Source of the DNA: Flavobacterium pectinovorum
GTDB taxonomy: Bacteria > Bacteroidota > Bacteroidia > Flavobacteriales > Flavobacteriaceae
Length of the DNA: 64,000 bases
Reading direction: 5' to 3'
Assembly: GCF_900142715.1 (NCBI RefSeq)
Contig: NZ_FRBX01000005.1
Span: 1-64,000 of the forward strand
Below the pieces are notes generated by a model. It was not told where the DNA came from. It ran no database searches and saw nothing but the letters and a program-made list of their open reading frames with translations. A program made the translations under genes and the position numbers. This document shows, piece after piece, positions 26,368 to 35,980 of this stretch (position 1 is its first letter; every line of letters begins with the position of its first letter).

Positions 26368-27774
26368 CTATTTCAATCCATCAACCGAAACATTTACCGT
26401 TCCGTTTATCTTTATAAAAGCAATAATAGCCTGATTGGTTAACTGGATTTTATCAAACTGAATATCTTCCATTTTTCCATTAACAAAAACTCCGGGTAAA
26501 GGGGAATAGTTTTTAAGATAAGCTGCCATGTTTTTTTTGCCTTCTTCTAAATTTGGCTGTATCGAATAACGACAGCTTTCTTCCATTTTTTTTAGGATAT
26601 AACCTTGTCCTAACCAACTGGCAGTACGCATTAGTTTGCTTTTGGTGTCTAAAACATAATCTAATTTGTCGAAGTAAATTTCTTTGGTTTGAACATTATA
26701 TTGTGGAACTCCGTTTAAATAAAGCGTTCCATTTACAGATCCTAAAACATCTAATGCAATTACCATTTTGCCATTTTTATGCCAGATCGTAACGTTTTTA
26801 ACGGTGATTTTTTTGCTTCCCGAACCAAATTCCTGACCAGCAAAATTGTTTGTCATTATTTTTGATGCATCGGCATAAGTGGAAATAGCAGCAATATTAG
26901 CTGAAATTTGATTCGGAATTTTAGCTACAGGTTTTAAAACAATTTTACTGGCATTGAATTTAGATTCAGGTTGTTTTCCGATAATAGTTTCCATATTGCA
27001 CTTCATTCCCATGTCTAATAAAAACAAATCGTTTTTAAGTTTTGCATTGGTCGAATAAACTTCAACCGGAACAATGCGCAGCCAGCTTTCATAAGTATCA
27101 TTCATTTTAAATGGAGTACAGATTTTTTCTAAAGCAGATAAAACATTAGGTTTAAAATCCATAGATTTTTCGATGGCATCGTCGATGCTTTTTTCAATTT
27201 TCGATTTGAAAATAGAAATTGCAGGATTTACCAAATAGGTAATAGGCATGTTTTTTCCAAAAACTGTCATGGTTGGGCTTTCACTCCAATCGAGAGATTT
27301 AAACTCTGTTTTTGTGTTTAGTTTCCAATTGGTTAAAGCCACTTCACTTGATAAAGTAATTACCCCATTTAAGTTGAACTCGCGTGTATCATAAAGTTCT
27401 ACCCCTAGTTTTTTGGTGCCAATGCGATATTTAATTGTGGCTTTTAAGGGTAAAATAGTTTTTATTTTTTTATCGGGATTTGCTGCATCATTTTGAATTT
27501 TTATTGGAGCCTGTTTCCAGATTTTCATTTCAATATCATCATCTTCAATATTATTGTCTTCGAAAATTAATCCATTTAAAAGTGTATTCGTCTGATTTTC
27601 GATATCATGAAGTTTTACGGTTATTGGTAAATTAATAAATGATGGGTTTGCATCGTACACTAAAGGACTTGCGTCGTCTGGTTCTGGTTTTAATGTTTCT
27701 AATTTTTGAGATGTTGAACAGCTAACAAGTGTTGTAAGTGCTATAAATACTGATAGTATTGAAGAAAACTTCAT
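26368..27774 (-). CDS. DUF4403 family lipoprotein
   Basis: 468 residues with a lipoprotein signal (LVSCS, lipid site Cys19). The body, with SFINLPITVKLHDIENQTN near the start and repeated beta-rich segments, matches DUF4403, a family of unknown function in Bacteroidota envelopes. Two similar halves (about 45-250 and 260-460) suggest an internal duplication and perhaps a lipid-binding TULIP-like shape, but that is inference. The protein should be anchored in the outer membrane, facing the periplasm. It is a single minus-strand gene with its own -7 box. Confidence 0.85.
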   Translation of the reverse strand: MKFSSILSVFIALTTLVSCSTSQKLETLKPEPDDASPLVYDANPSFINLPITVKLHDIENQTNTLLNGLIFEDNNIEDDDIEMKIWKQAPIKIQNDAANPDKKIKTILPLKATIKYRIGTKKLGVELYDTREFNLNGVITLSSEVALTNWKLNTKTEFKSLDWSESPTMTVFGKNMPITYLVNPAISIFKSKIEKSIDDAIEKSMDFKPNVLSALEKICTPFKMNDTYESWLRIVPVEVYSTNAKLKNDLFLLDMGMKCNMETIIGKQPESKFNASKIVLKPVAKIPNQISANIAAISTYADASKIMTNNFAGQEFGSGSKKITVKNVTIWHKNGKMVIALDVLGSVNGTLYLNGVPQYNVQTKEIYFDKLDYVLDTKSKLMRTASWLGQGYILKKMEESCRYSIQPNLEEGKKNMAAYLKNYSPLPGVFVNGKMEDIQFDKIQLTNQAIIAFIKINGTVNVSVDGLK

Positions 27775-27796
27775 CGTTAAGATTTTTTTAGTAATG

Positions 27797-27804
27797 CAAA
27801 ATTA
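27797..27804 (-). promoter_or_regulatory. -7 box for the DUF4403 gene
   Basis: On the minus strand TAATTTTG matches TAnnTTTG, 22 bases before the start codon at 27774. Confidence 0.6.
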
Positions 27805-27949
27805 AGAAAACAATTATATTATTATGAAAAAGTGTAACATTTGATAATAAATTGAGTCTTATTGAAATAGTATCGCACAATTATTAACTTTTTATTACCA
27901 TAAAATACTTAATAAAAATATTATTATTGTCTTAAAATTTAACAATATC

Positions 27950-28651
27950 ATGATCGAAATCAAAGATTTGCATAAGTCCTATAAAATGGGAAGTTCTACG
28001 CTGCATGTGTTAAAAGGAATAAATTTTAATATAGAAGAAGGCGAGTTAGTTGCGATTATGGGATCTTCGGGATCTGGAAAATCGACACTTCTTAATATTT
28101 TAGGAATTTTGGATGAGGCCGATTCTGGTAGTTATATTTTAGACAAAACACCAATAAAAAAACTAAACGAAACGATAGCTTCAAAATATCGAAATAAGTT
28201 TTTAGGATTTGTTTTTCAGTCATTTAATCTGATTAATTATAAAACTGCTCTTGATAACGTAGCGATGCCTTTATATTATCAGGGAATAAAAAGAAAAGAA
28301 CGCTACGAAATTGCCATGAAATATTTGGAGAAAGTAGGTTTAGGATCTCACTCACATCATTTACCAAACGAACTTTCCGGGGGGCAAAAACAGCGTGTAG
28401 CGATTGCAAGGGCTCTGGCATCAAATCCAAAAGTTTTGCTGGCCGATGAACCAACAGGTGCTTTGGATACTAAGACTTCGTATGAAGTTATGGAACTTAT
28501 TCAGGGAATTAATGACGAGGGTAAAACCATTTTGATCGTAACCCACGAACCTGATATTGCTGCAATGTGCAAAAGAAATGTGGTCCTGAAAGATGGATTA
28601 ATTATCGATGATAAAAAGGTAGAACAAGTTAGAGCTTCATCTTATGTTTAA
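27950..28651 (+). CDS. MacB-type ABC transporter ATP-binding protein
   Basis: 233 residues, a single ABC domain of the LolD/MacB group. All motifs are present: Walker A GSSGSGKST, Q-loop FVFQSFNLI, signature LSGGQKQRVAIARA, Walker B VLLADEPTGALD and the switch region VTHEPD. It powers the two FtsX-like permeases that follow; the first overlaps its end by 8 bases. With the adaptor and TolC genes downstream this makes a tripartite export or mechanotransmission machine spanning both membranes. Substrate unknown. Confidence 0.93.
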   Translation: MIEIKDLHKSYKMGSSTLHVLKGINFNIEEGELVAIMGSSGSGKSTLLNILGILDEADSGSYILDKTPIKKLNETIASKYRNKFLGFVFQSFNLINYKTALDNVAMPLYYQGIKRKERYEIAMKYLEKVGLGSHSHHLPNELSGGQKQRVAIARALASNPKVLLADEPTGALDTKTSYEVMELIQGINDEGKTILIVTHEPDIAAMCKRNVVLKDGLIIDDKKVEQVRASSYV

Positions 28652-29888
28652 TATAGAGCGTTGGCAGGAAATATTTGAGGCAATTTCTAAAAACCGGTTA
28701 AGAACATTTCTTACCGGGATTTCTGTGGCTTCGGGTATTTTTATTTTAGTGATTCTGTTGGGAGCCGGAAAAGGACTTCAAAACGGAATTGAAAAACAAT
28801 TTGAGCGCGATGCAGCCGGAATCATTGAAGTTTGGTCTGGTACAACTACAAAAGAATATAAAGGATTAAATCCCGGAAGACAAATTCAGTTTCGCAATAG
28901 CGATTACTCACAATCAGTTCAGAAATTTGATGACAAACTCGATTTGCGAGCGTCGACTTTTAATTTTTGGGGTGCCAATTTTACCTATGGTAAAGAATCA
29001 GGAAGTTATCAATATAGAGGTGTAGATCCTGATTATGGCGGAATTGAAAATCTTACAATTGTTCAGGGACGATTTGTAAATGCCAAAGATTTGGCTAATA
29101 ATGAAAAAGTCGCGACTATTGGAATGAAGGTAAAAACAGATCTGTTTAAAGACAGTGATGCAATTGGAAAAGAAATTTTAATTAATAATATCAACTTTAA
29201 GGTAATAGGAGTTTTTACAGATCCGGGTGGAGAGAGAGAAGAGACAAGAGCTTATTTGCCTAAAACGACTGTGCAGAGAACTTTTGGCGGAGGAGATAAA
29301 ATAAGCAATTTGTTTTTTACTTTAAAAAAGACAAATAATTATGATGAAGCTTTGGCGCAATCTGAAAAATTTACTCAGGATTTAAAAAATTTACTTAAGA
29401 GTAAAAATGTTGTTGCTCCCGAAGATGATGGTGGAATAAATGCCTATAATTCGGTTAAAGACGCTAAACAGTTTTATGATTTAAACTTATATATCAGATT
29501 GTTTTTTTGGTGGGTTGGTATTTTTACCATAATTGCAGGTGTTGTGGGTGTAAGTAATATCATGCTTATTGTTGTAAAAGAACGAACAAAGGAAATAGGT
29601 ATTCGTAAGGCCTTAGGGGCATCTCCATTTTCGATAATTTCTATGATACTTCACGAATCAATTTTTATAACCACTATTGCTGGTTTTACAGGTTTATTGG
29701 CAAGTTTGTTATTGCTGGAGTTTGTAGGGCCGATGGTGCAGAGTGAATATTTTAGAAATCCCGAAGTAGACTTTAGTGTGGCTTTAACAACACTTGTTTT
29801 ACTTGTATTTGCAGGAGCACTGGCAGGATTTTTTCCTGCATACAGAGCAGCCAAAATAAAACCTATTGTAGCACTTAGAGACGAATAA
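28644..29888 (+). CDS. MacB-type ABC transporter permease (first of two)
   Basis: 414 residues: N-terminal membrane helix, a periplasmic MacB_PCD domain (about 45-265), and a C-terminal FtsX domain with three helices (about 285-410) containing ERTKEIGIRKALGASPFSI, the coupling-helix motif. This topology is that of MacB/LolC/FtsX mechanotransmission permeases. It overlaps the ATPase gene by 8 bases and is followed after two bases by a homologous but clearly different permease, so the transporter is probably a heterodimer. Confidence 0.92.
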   Translation: MFNIERWQEIFEAISKNRLRTFLTGISVASGIFILVILLGAGKGLQNGIEKQFERDAAGIIEVWSGTTTKEYKGLNPGRQIQFRNSDYSQSVQKFDDKLDLRASTFNFWGANFTYGKESGSYQYRGVDPDYGGIENLTIVQGRFVNAKDLANNEKVATIGMKVKTDLFKDSDAIGKEILINNINFKVIGVFTDPGGEREETRAYLPKTTVQRTFGGGDKISNLFFTLKKTNNYDEALAQSEKFTQDLKNLLKSKNVVAPEDDGGINAYNSVKDAKQFYDLNLYIRLFFWWVGIFTIIAGVVGVSNIMLIVVKERTKEIGIRKALGASPFSIISMILHESIFITTIAGFTGLLASLLLLEFVGPMVQSEYFRNPEVDFSVALTTLVLLVFAGALAGFFPAYRAAKIKPIVALRDE

Positions 29889-29890
29889 CT

Positions 29891-31156
29891 ATGTTTAATA
29901 AAGATAATTGGGACGAGATTTTACAGGCTTTAACAGCAAATGTTTTCAGAACGATTTTAACTGCGTTTGGTGTCTTTTGGGGAATATTTATCCTGGTAAT
30001 TTTACTGGCTGCAAGTAAGGGGCTGGAAAACGGTGTAAAAAAAGGTTTTGACGGAATTGCCACAAACACCATGTTTATGTGGAGTCAGACAACATCAAAA
30101 GCATATAAAGGATTACCAAAAACACGTCGTTTTGACTTTAGAAATAGCGATGTTCCTGCTTTAAAAGCGGCGTTGCCAGATTTGCTGTATGTTTCTCCAA
30201 GAAATCAGCTGGGAGATTTTAACGGTACTAATAATGTGGTGCGAGGAACTAAAACTTCTTCTTTTACAATTTATGGTGATTATCCGGAGCTGATCAAACA
30301 GCAGCCTATGGATATCATTAAAGGACGTTTTATAAATCAGCAGGATATTAATGATAAAAGAAAAGTTGCCATTATTGGTAAAGGAGTTATTAGTGAACTT
30401 TATGGTAAAGAAGAAGAAACAATAGGCAGTTATGTAAAAATAAATGGCATCAATTTTATGGTTGTTGGAATTTACAATTCTAAACAGCAAGGCGGAAATG
30501 CAGAACAGGAACAAAAAAATATTTTTATTCCGTTTACTACTTTTCAACAAGCATTTAATTATGGTGATAAAGTTGGCTGGATGGCCATTACAGCAAAAGA
30601 TGAAACTTCGATTACAGACCTAAAACCCAAAATTTTAGAATTAATTAAAGCACTGCATTCTGTAAATCCTGCAGATGACAGAGCTGTTGGAAATTTTGAT
30701 TTATACGAGCAGTTTAATAAAGTGCAAAGTTTGTTTAATATATTAAAAATCATTGCTTATTTTGTAGGAACTTTAGTGTTGATTTCAGGAGTGATTGGTA
30801 TTTCGAATATCATGCTTATTGTAGTTAAAGAACGTACCAAAGAAATTGGAATTCGCAGGGCTCTGGGAGCAACGCCAGCAGCGATTCGCGGACAAATTTT
30901 ATCAGAATCAATATTCCTGACTATTATTTCCGGTATGTTTGGAATTGCTTTTGCAACCGGGCTTATAGCACTTTTAAATATGGCTTTAGATTCGATGCCA
31001 CCGGGCAGTGATACCATGTTTGCGAATCCAAGTGTTGATTTAGGAGTTGTATTTGTTGCTTTATTAATATTAGTGGGATCTGGTTTATTGGCAGGATTTA
31101 TTCCGGCTCAAACCGCAATTAATGTAAAGCCCGTAGATGCTTTACGAACAGAATAA
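29891..31156 (+). CDS. MacB-type ABC transporter permease (second of two)
   Basis: 421 residues with the same plan as its neighbour: first helix near residues 18-42, MacB_PCD periplasmic domain, and FtsX domain with ERTKEIGIRRALGATPAAI. A conserved N-terminal theme WDEILQALTANVFRTILTAF matches the first permease. The two are paralogues from an old duplication. It sits two bases after the first permease and 39 bases before an adaptor gene. Confidence 0.92.
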   Translation: MFNKDNWDEILQALTANVFRTILTAFGVFWGIFILVILLAASKGLENGVKKGFDGIATNTMFMWSQTTSKAYKGLPKTRRFDFRNSDVPALKAALPDLLYVSPRNQLGDFNGTNNVVRGTKTSSFTIYGDYPELIKQQPMDIIKGRFINQQDINDKRKVAIIGKGVISELYGKEEETIGSYVKINGINFMVVGIYNSKQQGGNAEQEQKNIFIPFTTFQQAFNYGDKVGWMAITAKDETSITDLKPKILELIKALHSVNPADDRAVGNFDLYEQFNKVQSLFNILKIIAYFVGTLVLISGVIGISNIMLIVVKERTKEIGIRRALGATPAAIRGQILSESIFLTIISGMFGIAFATGLIALLNMALDSMPPGSDTMFANPSVDLGVVFVALLILVGSGLLAGFIPAQTAINVKPVDALRTE

Positions 31157-31195
31157 AATTATCAATCAAAAATAATCGAATTAAACCAAAACAAA

Positions 31196-32317
31196 ATGAA
31201 AAAAGGAGTAACTGTAACCATTTTAATTTTTATTGCTATAGTTTTCTTTGGCGCGCTGTATTATTTATACGCTAAGAATCAAGAGTCTCCAATTGTATTT
31301 AAAACGGAGAAAGCAGAAATTAAAACGATCGTAAAAAGTACAATTGCGACGGGTAATATTCAGCCTGATGAAGAGGTTCTAATCAAACCAAACATTTCAG
31401 GAATTATCGAGCAGGTTTATATTAAAGCAGGCGAAAAAATCAAAGCCGGAGATATGATCGCAAAAATCAGGGTTGTTGCCAATGTATCCAATGTGAGTTC
31501 TACTCAAAATCAGGTGCAAACTGCTAAAATTGCTTTAGACAATCAGGAAAAAATTTATAAAAGACAAAAAACATTGTTTGATAAAGATGTTATTTCTGCC
31601 AATGATTTTGATGCCGCACAATTGGCTTACACACAGGCAAAACAAAATTATCAGGCTGCTAGACAAAGTCTGGATATTGTAAAAACAGGGACAACAACAT
31701 CTTTAGGAAGTTATGCAAATACCTTGATTCGCTCAACAGTAAACGGAATGGTTTTGGCCGTTCCTGTAAAGGTGGGTAATCAGGTTATTGAAAGTAATAA
31801 CTTTAATGAAGGAACAACAATTGCCAGCGTTGCTGATGTGGGAAGAATGATTTTTATTGGAAAAATTGACGAGTCTGAAGTTGGAAAAATAAAAGTTCAA
31901 ATGCCAATTGAAATTACAGTTGGAGCTATTGAAAACAAAAAATTCACAGCTGTTCTTACTGATATTGCGCCAAAAGGAGTAGTAGAAAATGGTGCTATTC
32001 AGTTTGAAATTAAAGCCTCTTTAGAAAATAAAGATGCTACTTTTATCAGAGCAGGCTTAAGTGCAAATGCTTCTATTATTTTAGAAAAAGCAGATAAAGT
32101 TTTGGCCATCAAAGAATCATTGGTGCAATTTGACAAAAAAACACAAAAACCTTATGTTGAAATAGAAACTGCTCCACAAAAATTTCAAAAAAGAGATTTA
32201 GTTTTAGGAGTTAGTGATGGAATTTATGTTCAGATTAAAAGTGGAATTAAAGCTTCGGATAAAATTAAAATCTGGAATCAGGGTTTGATTACTGAAGGCG
32301 AAGGAGAAAAAAAATAA
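31196..32317 (+). CDS. Periplasmic adaptor (HlyD/MacA/RND type), first copy
   Basis: 373 residues. N-terminal membrane anchor (about 5-25), a split lipoyl domain (IQPDEEVLIKPNISGIIEQV and STVNGMVLAVPVKVGNQV), an alpha-hairpin between them (about 100-165, heptad-like coiled coil), then beta-barrel and membrane-proximal domains. Such adaptors bridge an inner-membrane pump with a TolC channel. It lies 39 bases after the second permease, so it is the natural MacA-like partner of that ABC pump. Confidence 0.92.
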   Translation: MKKGVTVTILIFIAIVFFGALYYLYAKNQESPIVFKTEKAEIKTIVKSTIATGNIQPDEEVLIKPNISGIIEQVYIKAGEKIKAGDMIAKIRVVANVSNVSSTQNQVQTAKIALDNQEKIYKRQKTLFDKDVISANDFDAAQLAYTQAKQNYQAARQSLDIVKTGTTTSLGSYANTLIRSTVNGMVLAVPVKVGNQVIESNNFNEGTTIASVADVGRMIFIGKIDESEVGKIKVQMPIEITVGAIENKKFTAVLTDIAPKGVVENGAIQFEIKASLENKDATFIRAGLSANASIILEKADKVLAIKESLVQFDKKTQKPYVEIETAPQKFQKRDLVLGVSDGIYVQIKSGIKASDKIKIWNQGLITEGEGEKK

Positions 32318-32336
32318 TCTGAAAGTGTAAAGGTTC

Positions 32337-32364
32337 TTTTGGTTTTTAAAAAATGTTAAATTTG
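32337..32364 (+). promoter_or_regulatory. Possible internal promoter before tolC
   Basis: A -33-like TTTTGG (32337-32342) and -7 box TAAATTTG (32357-32364) lie 33 bases before the ATG at 32398. They suggest that the tolC and second adaptor genes have their own transcription start. Confidence 0.6.
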
Positions 32365-32397
32365 CGTAGTGTCTTTGCTATGCTTCATCTTAAAAAT

Positions 32398-33783
32398 ATG
32401 AAAATAAATAAATATAATAGTCTGATTGTTGCTTTGTTATTTGGGTTAGGTTTATCTGCTCAGACACAACCAAAGCAATGGACACTTGAAGAATGCGTGA
32501 GATATGCATTAGACAATAATATCACAATTAAACTATCTGAGTTAGATGTAAAAAGTGCTGATATTGATAAAAAAGGTGCTTTAGGGAGCTATCTTCCATC
32601 AGTAAGCGGGAGTGCTTCACACTCTTGGAATATTGGTTTGAACGTTAACCCGGTTACCAATATTGCTACAACTCAAACCACACAGTATTCATCATTAGGC
32701 GTAAACGCTGGTGTTGATATTTACAAAGGTTTACAAAATCAAAATGCTTATAGAAGAGCTAAACTTTCCATAATTGCATCGCAATATCAATTGTTGAAAA
32801 TGCAGGAAGATATTTCGTTGAATGTTGCTAATGCGTTTTTAGAAATTCTTTTCAACAAAGAAAATTTAAAAGTAAAAAAAGAACAATTGGCGATTGATGA
32901 AAAACGATTTGCAAGATCTGAAGAAATGGTCAACGCAGGAACAATTCCGCGTGGCGATTTGTTTGATTTGAAAGCGACAGTGGCAACAGATCAGCAAGCA
33001 ATTATTGTTGCCGAAAATAGTTTGTTAATTTCTAAATTGAGTTTGGCGCAGCTTTTACAACTTAAAGAATTTGCAGATTTTGATGTAATTGACGACACCA
33101 ATGCTAAGGATGAGAATAATATCATGGCACAAACCCCAATTGATATTTACAATAAAGCCAAAGAAATAAGAACCGAGGTGAAATTAGCACAAACGAATCT
33201 TGAGATTGCAGAAAAAAGTGTTGCAATTGCAAGAGGAGCTTATCAGCCAACACTTAGAGGTTTTTATCAATTTAGTACCAGTGCCAGTTATAGTGACAGA
33301 CTTACAGGAGTTGATGCCAACAATAACCCTATTTATGTAGCTCCGGATCCTGTTTTGGATCAGTTTAGTGATAATAAAGGACATAATTTTGGTTTTCAAT
33401 TGAATGTTCCAATTTTTAACGGATTTTCTGTTAGAAATAATGTTGAAAGAAGTAAAGTAACTTTAGAGAAATCTAAAATAGATTTAGAGCAAAAAAGTTT
33501 AGATTTGCAACGTAACGTTTATACCGCTTTTACAGATGCTAAAGGAGCTTTGAATGCTTATGAATCTTCTACTGTAACTTTAGAAGCCAGACAGCAGGCA
33601 TATAACTATGCAAAAGAAAAGTATGATGTAGGTTTGATGAATTCATTTGATTTTACACAAGCACAGACATTGCTAACAAACGCACAGTCAGATGTTATCA
33701 GAACGAAATACGATTACATGTTCAAAATAAAAATACTTGAATTTTACTTTGGAATTCCAATTGTTCCAATTATCGCAAAATAA
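32398..33783 (+). CDS. TolC family outer-membrane efflux protein
   Basis: 461 residues from ATG 32398 (MKINKYNSLIVALL), where a clean signal peptide ending GLSAQ begins. An ATG at 32353 overlaps the predicted -7 box and is rejected. The mature protein starts WTLEECVRYALDNNITI, the hallmark TolC/OEP opening, and has two long helical hairpin regions. TolC trimers form the outer-membrane duct of tripartite pumps. It is placed between two adaptor genes and probably serves both. Confidence 0.93.
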   Translation: MKINKYNSLIVALLFGLGLSAQTQPKQWTLEECVRYALDNNITIKLSELDVKSADIDKKGALGSYLPSVSGSASHSWNIGLNVNPVTNIATTQTTQYSSLGVNAGVDIYKGLQNQNAYRRAKLSIIASQYQLLKMQEDISLNVANAFLEILFNKENLKVKKEQLAIDEKRFARSEEMVNAGTIPRGDLFDLKATVATDQQAIIVAENSLLISKLSLAQLLQLKEFADFDVIDDTNAKDENNIMAQTPIDIYNKAKEIRTEVKLAQTNLEIAEKSVAIARGAYQPTLRGFYQFSTSASYSDRLTGVDANNNPIYVAPDPVLDQFSDNKGHNFGFQLNVPIFNGFSVRNNVERSKVTLEKSKIDLEQKSLDLQRNVYTAFTDAKGALNAYESSTVTLEARQQAYNYAKEKYDVGLMNSFDFTQAQTLLTNAQSDVIRTKYDYMFKIKILEFYFGIPIVPIIAK

Positions 33784-33789
33784 TTTATT

Positions 33790-35082
33790 ATGTCAAAAAA
33801 AACAGTTTATTTCTTAGTCGGAGGAGCAATAGTTGTCATTGCAATATTAGTTGGTCTTTCGAAATCAGGAGTAATAGGAAATAAAGATGAAGGTAAAGAA
33901 GTAGAAATTACAAAAGTAATTGCCTCAACTATTGTCGAAACAGTTTCGGCAACAGGTAAAATTCAACCGGAAATCGAAGTTAAAATCTCACCTGAAGTTT
34001 CAGGTGAGATTATTTTATTAAATGTAAAAGAGGGTCAAGTTGTTAAAAAAGGTGATTTATTAGTCAAAATAAACCCGGATTTATATACCTCAAGTTACAA
34101 TCGTTCAGTTTCTAATTTATCTGGAAGTAAAGCCGGATTAAGCCAGTCTGAAGCATCTTTTAAAGAAGCAAAAGCAAGCTACGAACGTAATAAGGTATTA
34201 TATGATAAAGGTGTTATTTCAAAATCTGACTGGGATAAAGCCATAGCCTCTTTTGAAGTTGCAAAAGCCACTAAACAGAATGCTTATTTTACGGTTCAAA
34301 GTGCTTCTGCATCTGTAAATGAAGCAAAAGACAATCTGGGACGTACAACAATTTACGCTCCTGCAGATGGAACAATTTCAGTATTAAATGTAGAGTTAGG
34401 CGAACGTGTTTTAGGAACGCAGCAAATGGCGGGAACAGAACTTTTAAGAGTTGCCAACCTAAACAATATGGAAGTTGAAGTTGATGTAAATGAAAATGAC
34501 ATCGTAAAAATAAAAATTGGTGATGAAGCAAATGTTGAAGTGGATGCTTATTTAAAAAAGAAATTCAGAGGTGTTGTAACCAGTATTTCTAACTCGGCAA
34601 GTACAACTTTAACATCAGATCAGGTTACAAATTTTAAAGTAAAAGTTAGAATTTTAAAAGAATCATATCAGGATTTATTAGAAGGTAAGCCAAATACATA
34701 TTCTCCTTTTAGACCAGGAATGACAGCTACAGTTGATATTATTACAAAAACAAAAACGAATGTTTTGGCAGTGCCAATTAGTTCTGTTGTAGTAAAATCT
34801 GATACAACGGCAGTTAAGGATTTTAAAGTAGAAGATCCAAACGAAGATAAAAAAGCAACTCCGAAAAGCGATAAAAAATTCGAATGTGTTTTTGTAAAAG
34901 TAGGCGATAAAGCTAAAATTAAAATCATAAAAACAGGTATTCAGGATGATACCAATATCGAAGTAATGTCTGGTTTAAAACCTGGAGATGTTGTTATTAC
35001 AGGTCCTTATACAACTGTTTCTAAAGAATTAAATTCTGGAGATAAAGTAAAGCTTAAAAAAGCCGAAATACCTAAGAAATAA
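33790..35082 (+). CDS. Periplasmic adaptor (HlyD/RND type), second copy
   Basis: 430 residues with an N-terminal anchor (about 5-27), lipoyl half-motifs (GKIQPEIEVKISPEVSGEI and TTIYAPADGTISVLNVELG), a helical hairpin (about 110-175) and C-terminal beta domains. A lysine/aspartate-rich insertion near residues 345-365 (EDPNEDKKATPKSDKK) looks like a flexible loop. It starts 6 bases after tolC. No pump gene follows, so it either shares the upstream ABC transporter or partners with a pump encoded elsewhere. Confidence 0.92.
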   Translation: MSKKTVYFLVGGAIVVIAILVGLSKSGVIGNKDEGKEVEITKVIASTIVETVSATGKIQPEIEVKISPEVSGEIILLNVKEGQVVKKGDLLVKINPDLYTSSYNRSVSNLSGSKAGLSQSEASFKEAKASYERNKVLYDKGVISKSDWDKAIASFEVAKATKQNAYFTVQSASASVNEAKDNLGRTTIYAPADGTISVLNVELGERVLGTQQMAGTELLRVANLNNMEVEVDVNENDIVKIKIGDEANVEVDAYLKKKFRGVVTSISNSASTTLTSDQVTNFKVKVRILKESYQDLLEGKPNTYSPFRPGMTATVDIITKTKTNVLAVPISSVVVKSDTTAVKDFKVEDPNEDKKATPKSDKKFECVFVKVGDKAKIKIIKTGIQDDTNIEVMSGLKPGDVVITGPYTTVSKELNSGDKVKLKKAEIPKK

Positions 35083-35123
35083 ACATTTTTAAAGGATTTT
35101 GTCGTCTGGATACAGTATAAAAC

Positions 35124-35218
35124 AAACACGAATTTCACGAATTGTCACTAATTTGTTCGTGAAATTAATTCCACAAACTAACCATTAAAATTTGTGTAAA
35201 TCTGTGAAATTCGTGTTT
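35124..35218. repeat. Nested palindromic intergenic element
   Basis: Outer arms of 15 perfectly matching bases (35124-35138 and 35204-35218, AAACACGAATTTCAC and its complement) enclose an inner 11-bp inverted repeat (35131-35141 and 35156-35166). The 216-base gap between the adaptor gene and tsaB holds little else. It resembles a dispersed REP-like element. Confidence 0.75.
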
Positions 35219-35298
35219 AAAATTAATCTATATCTTTGTTTTTCATACCAGAAAGCTCAGCTTTATTAAATATAATTAACTTTTAAAATATAAATACA

Positions 35299-35970
35299 TT
35301 GTCTTTTATTCTCAATATCGAAACAGCTACAAAAAATTGTTCAGTATCCATTGCAAAAAATGGAGAGACTATTTTATGTAAAGAAATTGCAGAAGAAGGT
35401 TATTCACACGCCGAAAAACTGCACGTTTTTATTGAAGAAATAATTGCAGAGGCCAAAATCTCAGTTCAGGATTTAGATGCAATTGCAGTAAGTCAGGGGC
35501 CAGGATCTTATACCGGTTTACGAATTGGAGTTTCGGCAGCAAAAGGATTGTGTTTTGCTTTAAATATTCCGTTAATTGCTGTTGATACTTTGCAAACTTT
35601 AGCATCTCAGGCCAAAGTCTCTGATGGAAAAATAATCCCGATGCTTGATGCCAGAAGAATGGAGGTTTACAGCGAGATTTTTAATGCTAATTTGGAAATT
35701 GAAAGAGAAATTCAGGCAGAAGTTATTGACGAAAATTCATTTGCAGCTTTTACTGAAACGATTTATTTTGTTGGTGATTGTGCCGAGAAATGCAAACAGG
35801 TTTTAACAAAAGAGAATTTTGTGTTTTTAGAAGATATCAAATATCCCTCGGCTTCGGCCATGAGTAAAATCAGTTTTGATAAATATCAAAAAAGCGACAC
35901 TGTGGATGTCGCTTATTTTGAACCTTATTATTTAAAAGATTTTATGATGGCACCTCCATCAAAAAAATAA
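35299..35970 (+). CDS. tsaB: tRNA threonylcarbamoyladenosine biosynthesis protein TsaB
   Basis: 223 residues. The N-terminal LNIETATKNCSVSIAKNG and VSQGPGSYTGLRIGVSAAKG motifs are diagnostic of TsaB, an ASKHA-fold partner of TsaD. With TsaD and TsaE it transfers the threonylcarbamoyl group to A37 of ANN-decoding tRNAs. The start is a TTG at 35299; no ATG gives a full N-terminus. It is encoded alone here and converges with the mscS-type gene 10 bases away. Confidence 0.93.
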   Translation: MSFILNIETATKNCSVSIAKNGETILCKEIAEEGYSHAEKLHVFIEEIIAEAKISVQDLDAIAVSQGPGSYTGLRIGVSAAKGLCFALNIPLIAVDTLQTLASQAKVSDGKIIPMLDARRMEVYSEIFNANLEIEREIQAEVIDENSFAAFTETIYFVGDCAEKCKQVLTKENFVFLEDIKYPSASAMSKISFDKYQKSDTVDVAYFEPYYLKDFMMAPPSKK

Positions 35971-35980
35971 TAAAACCTTT

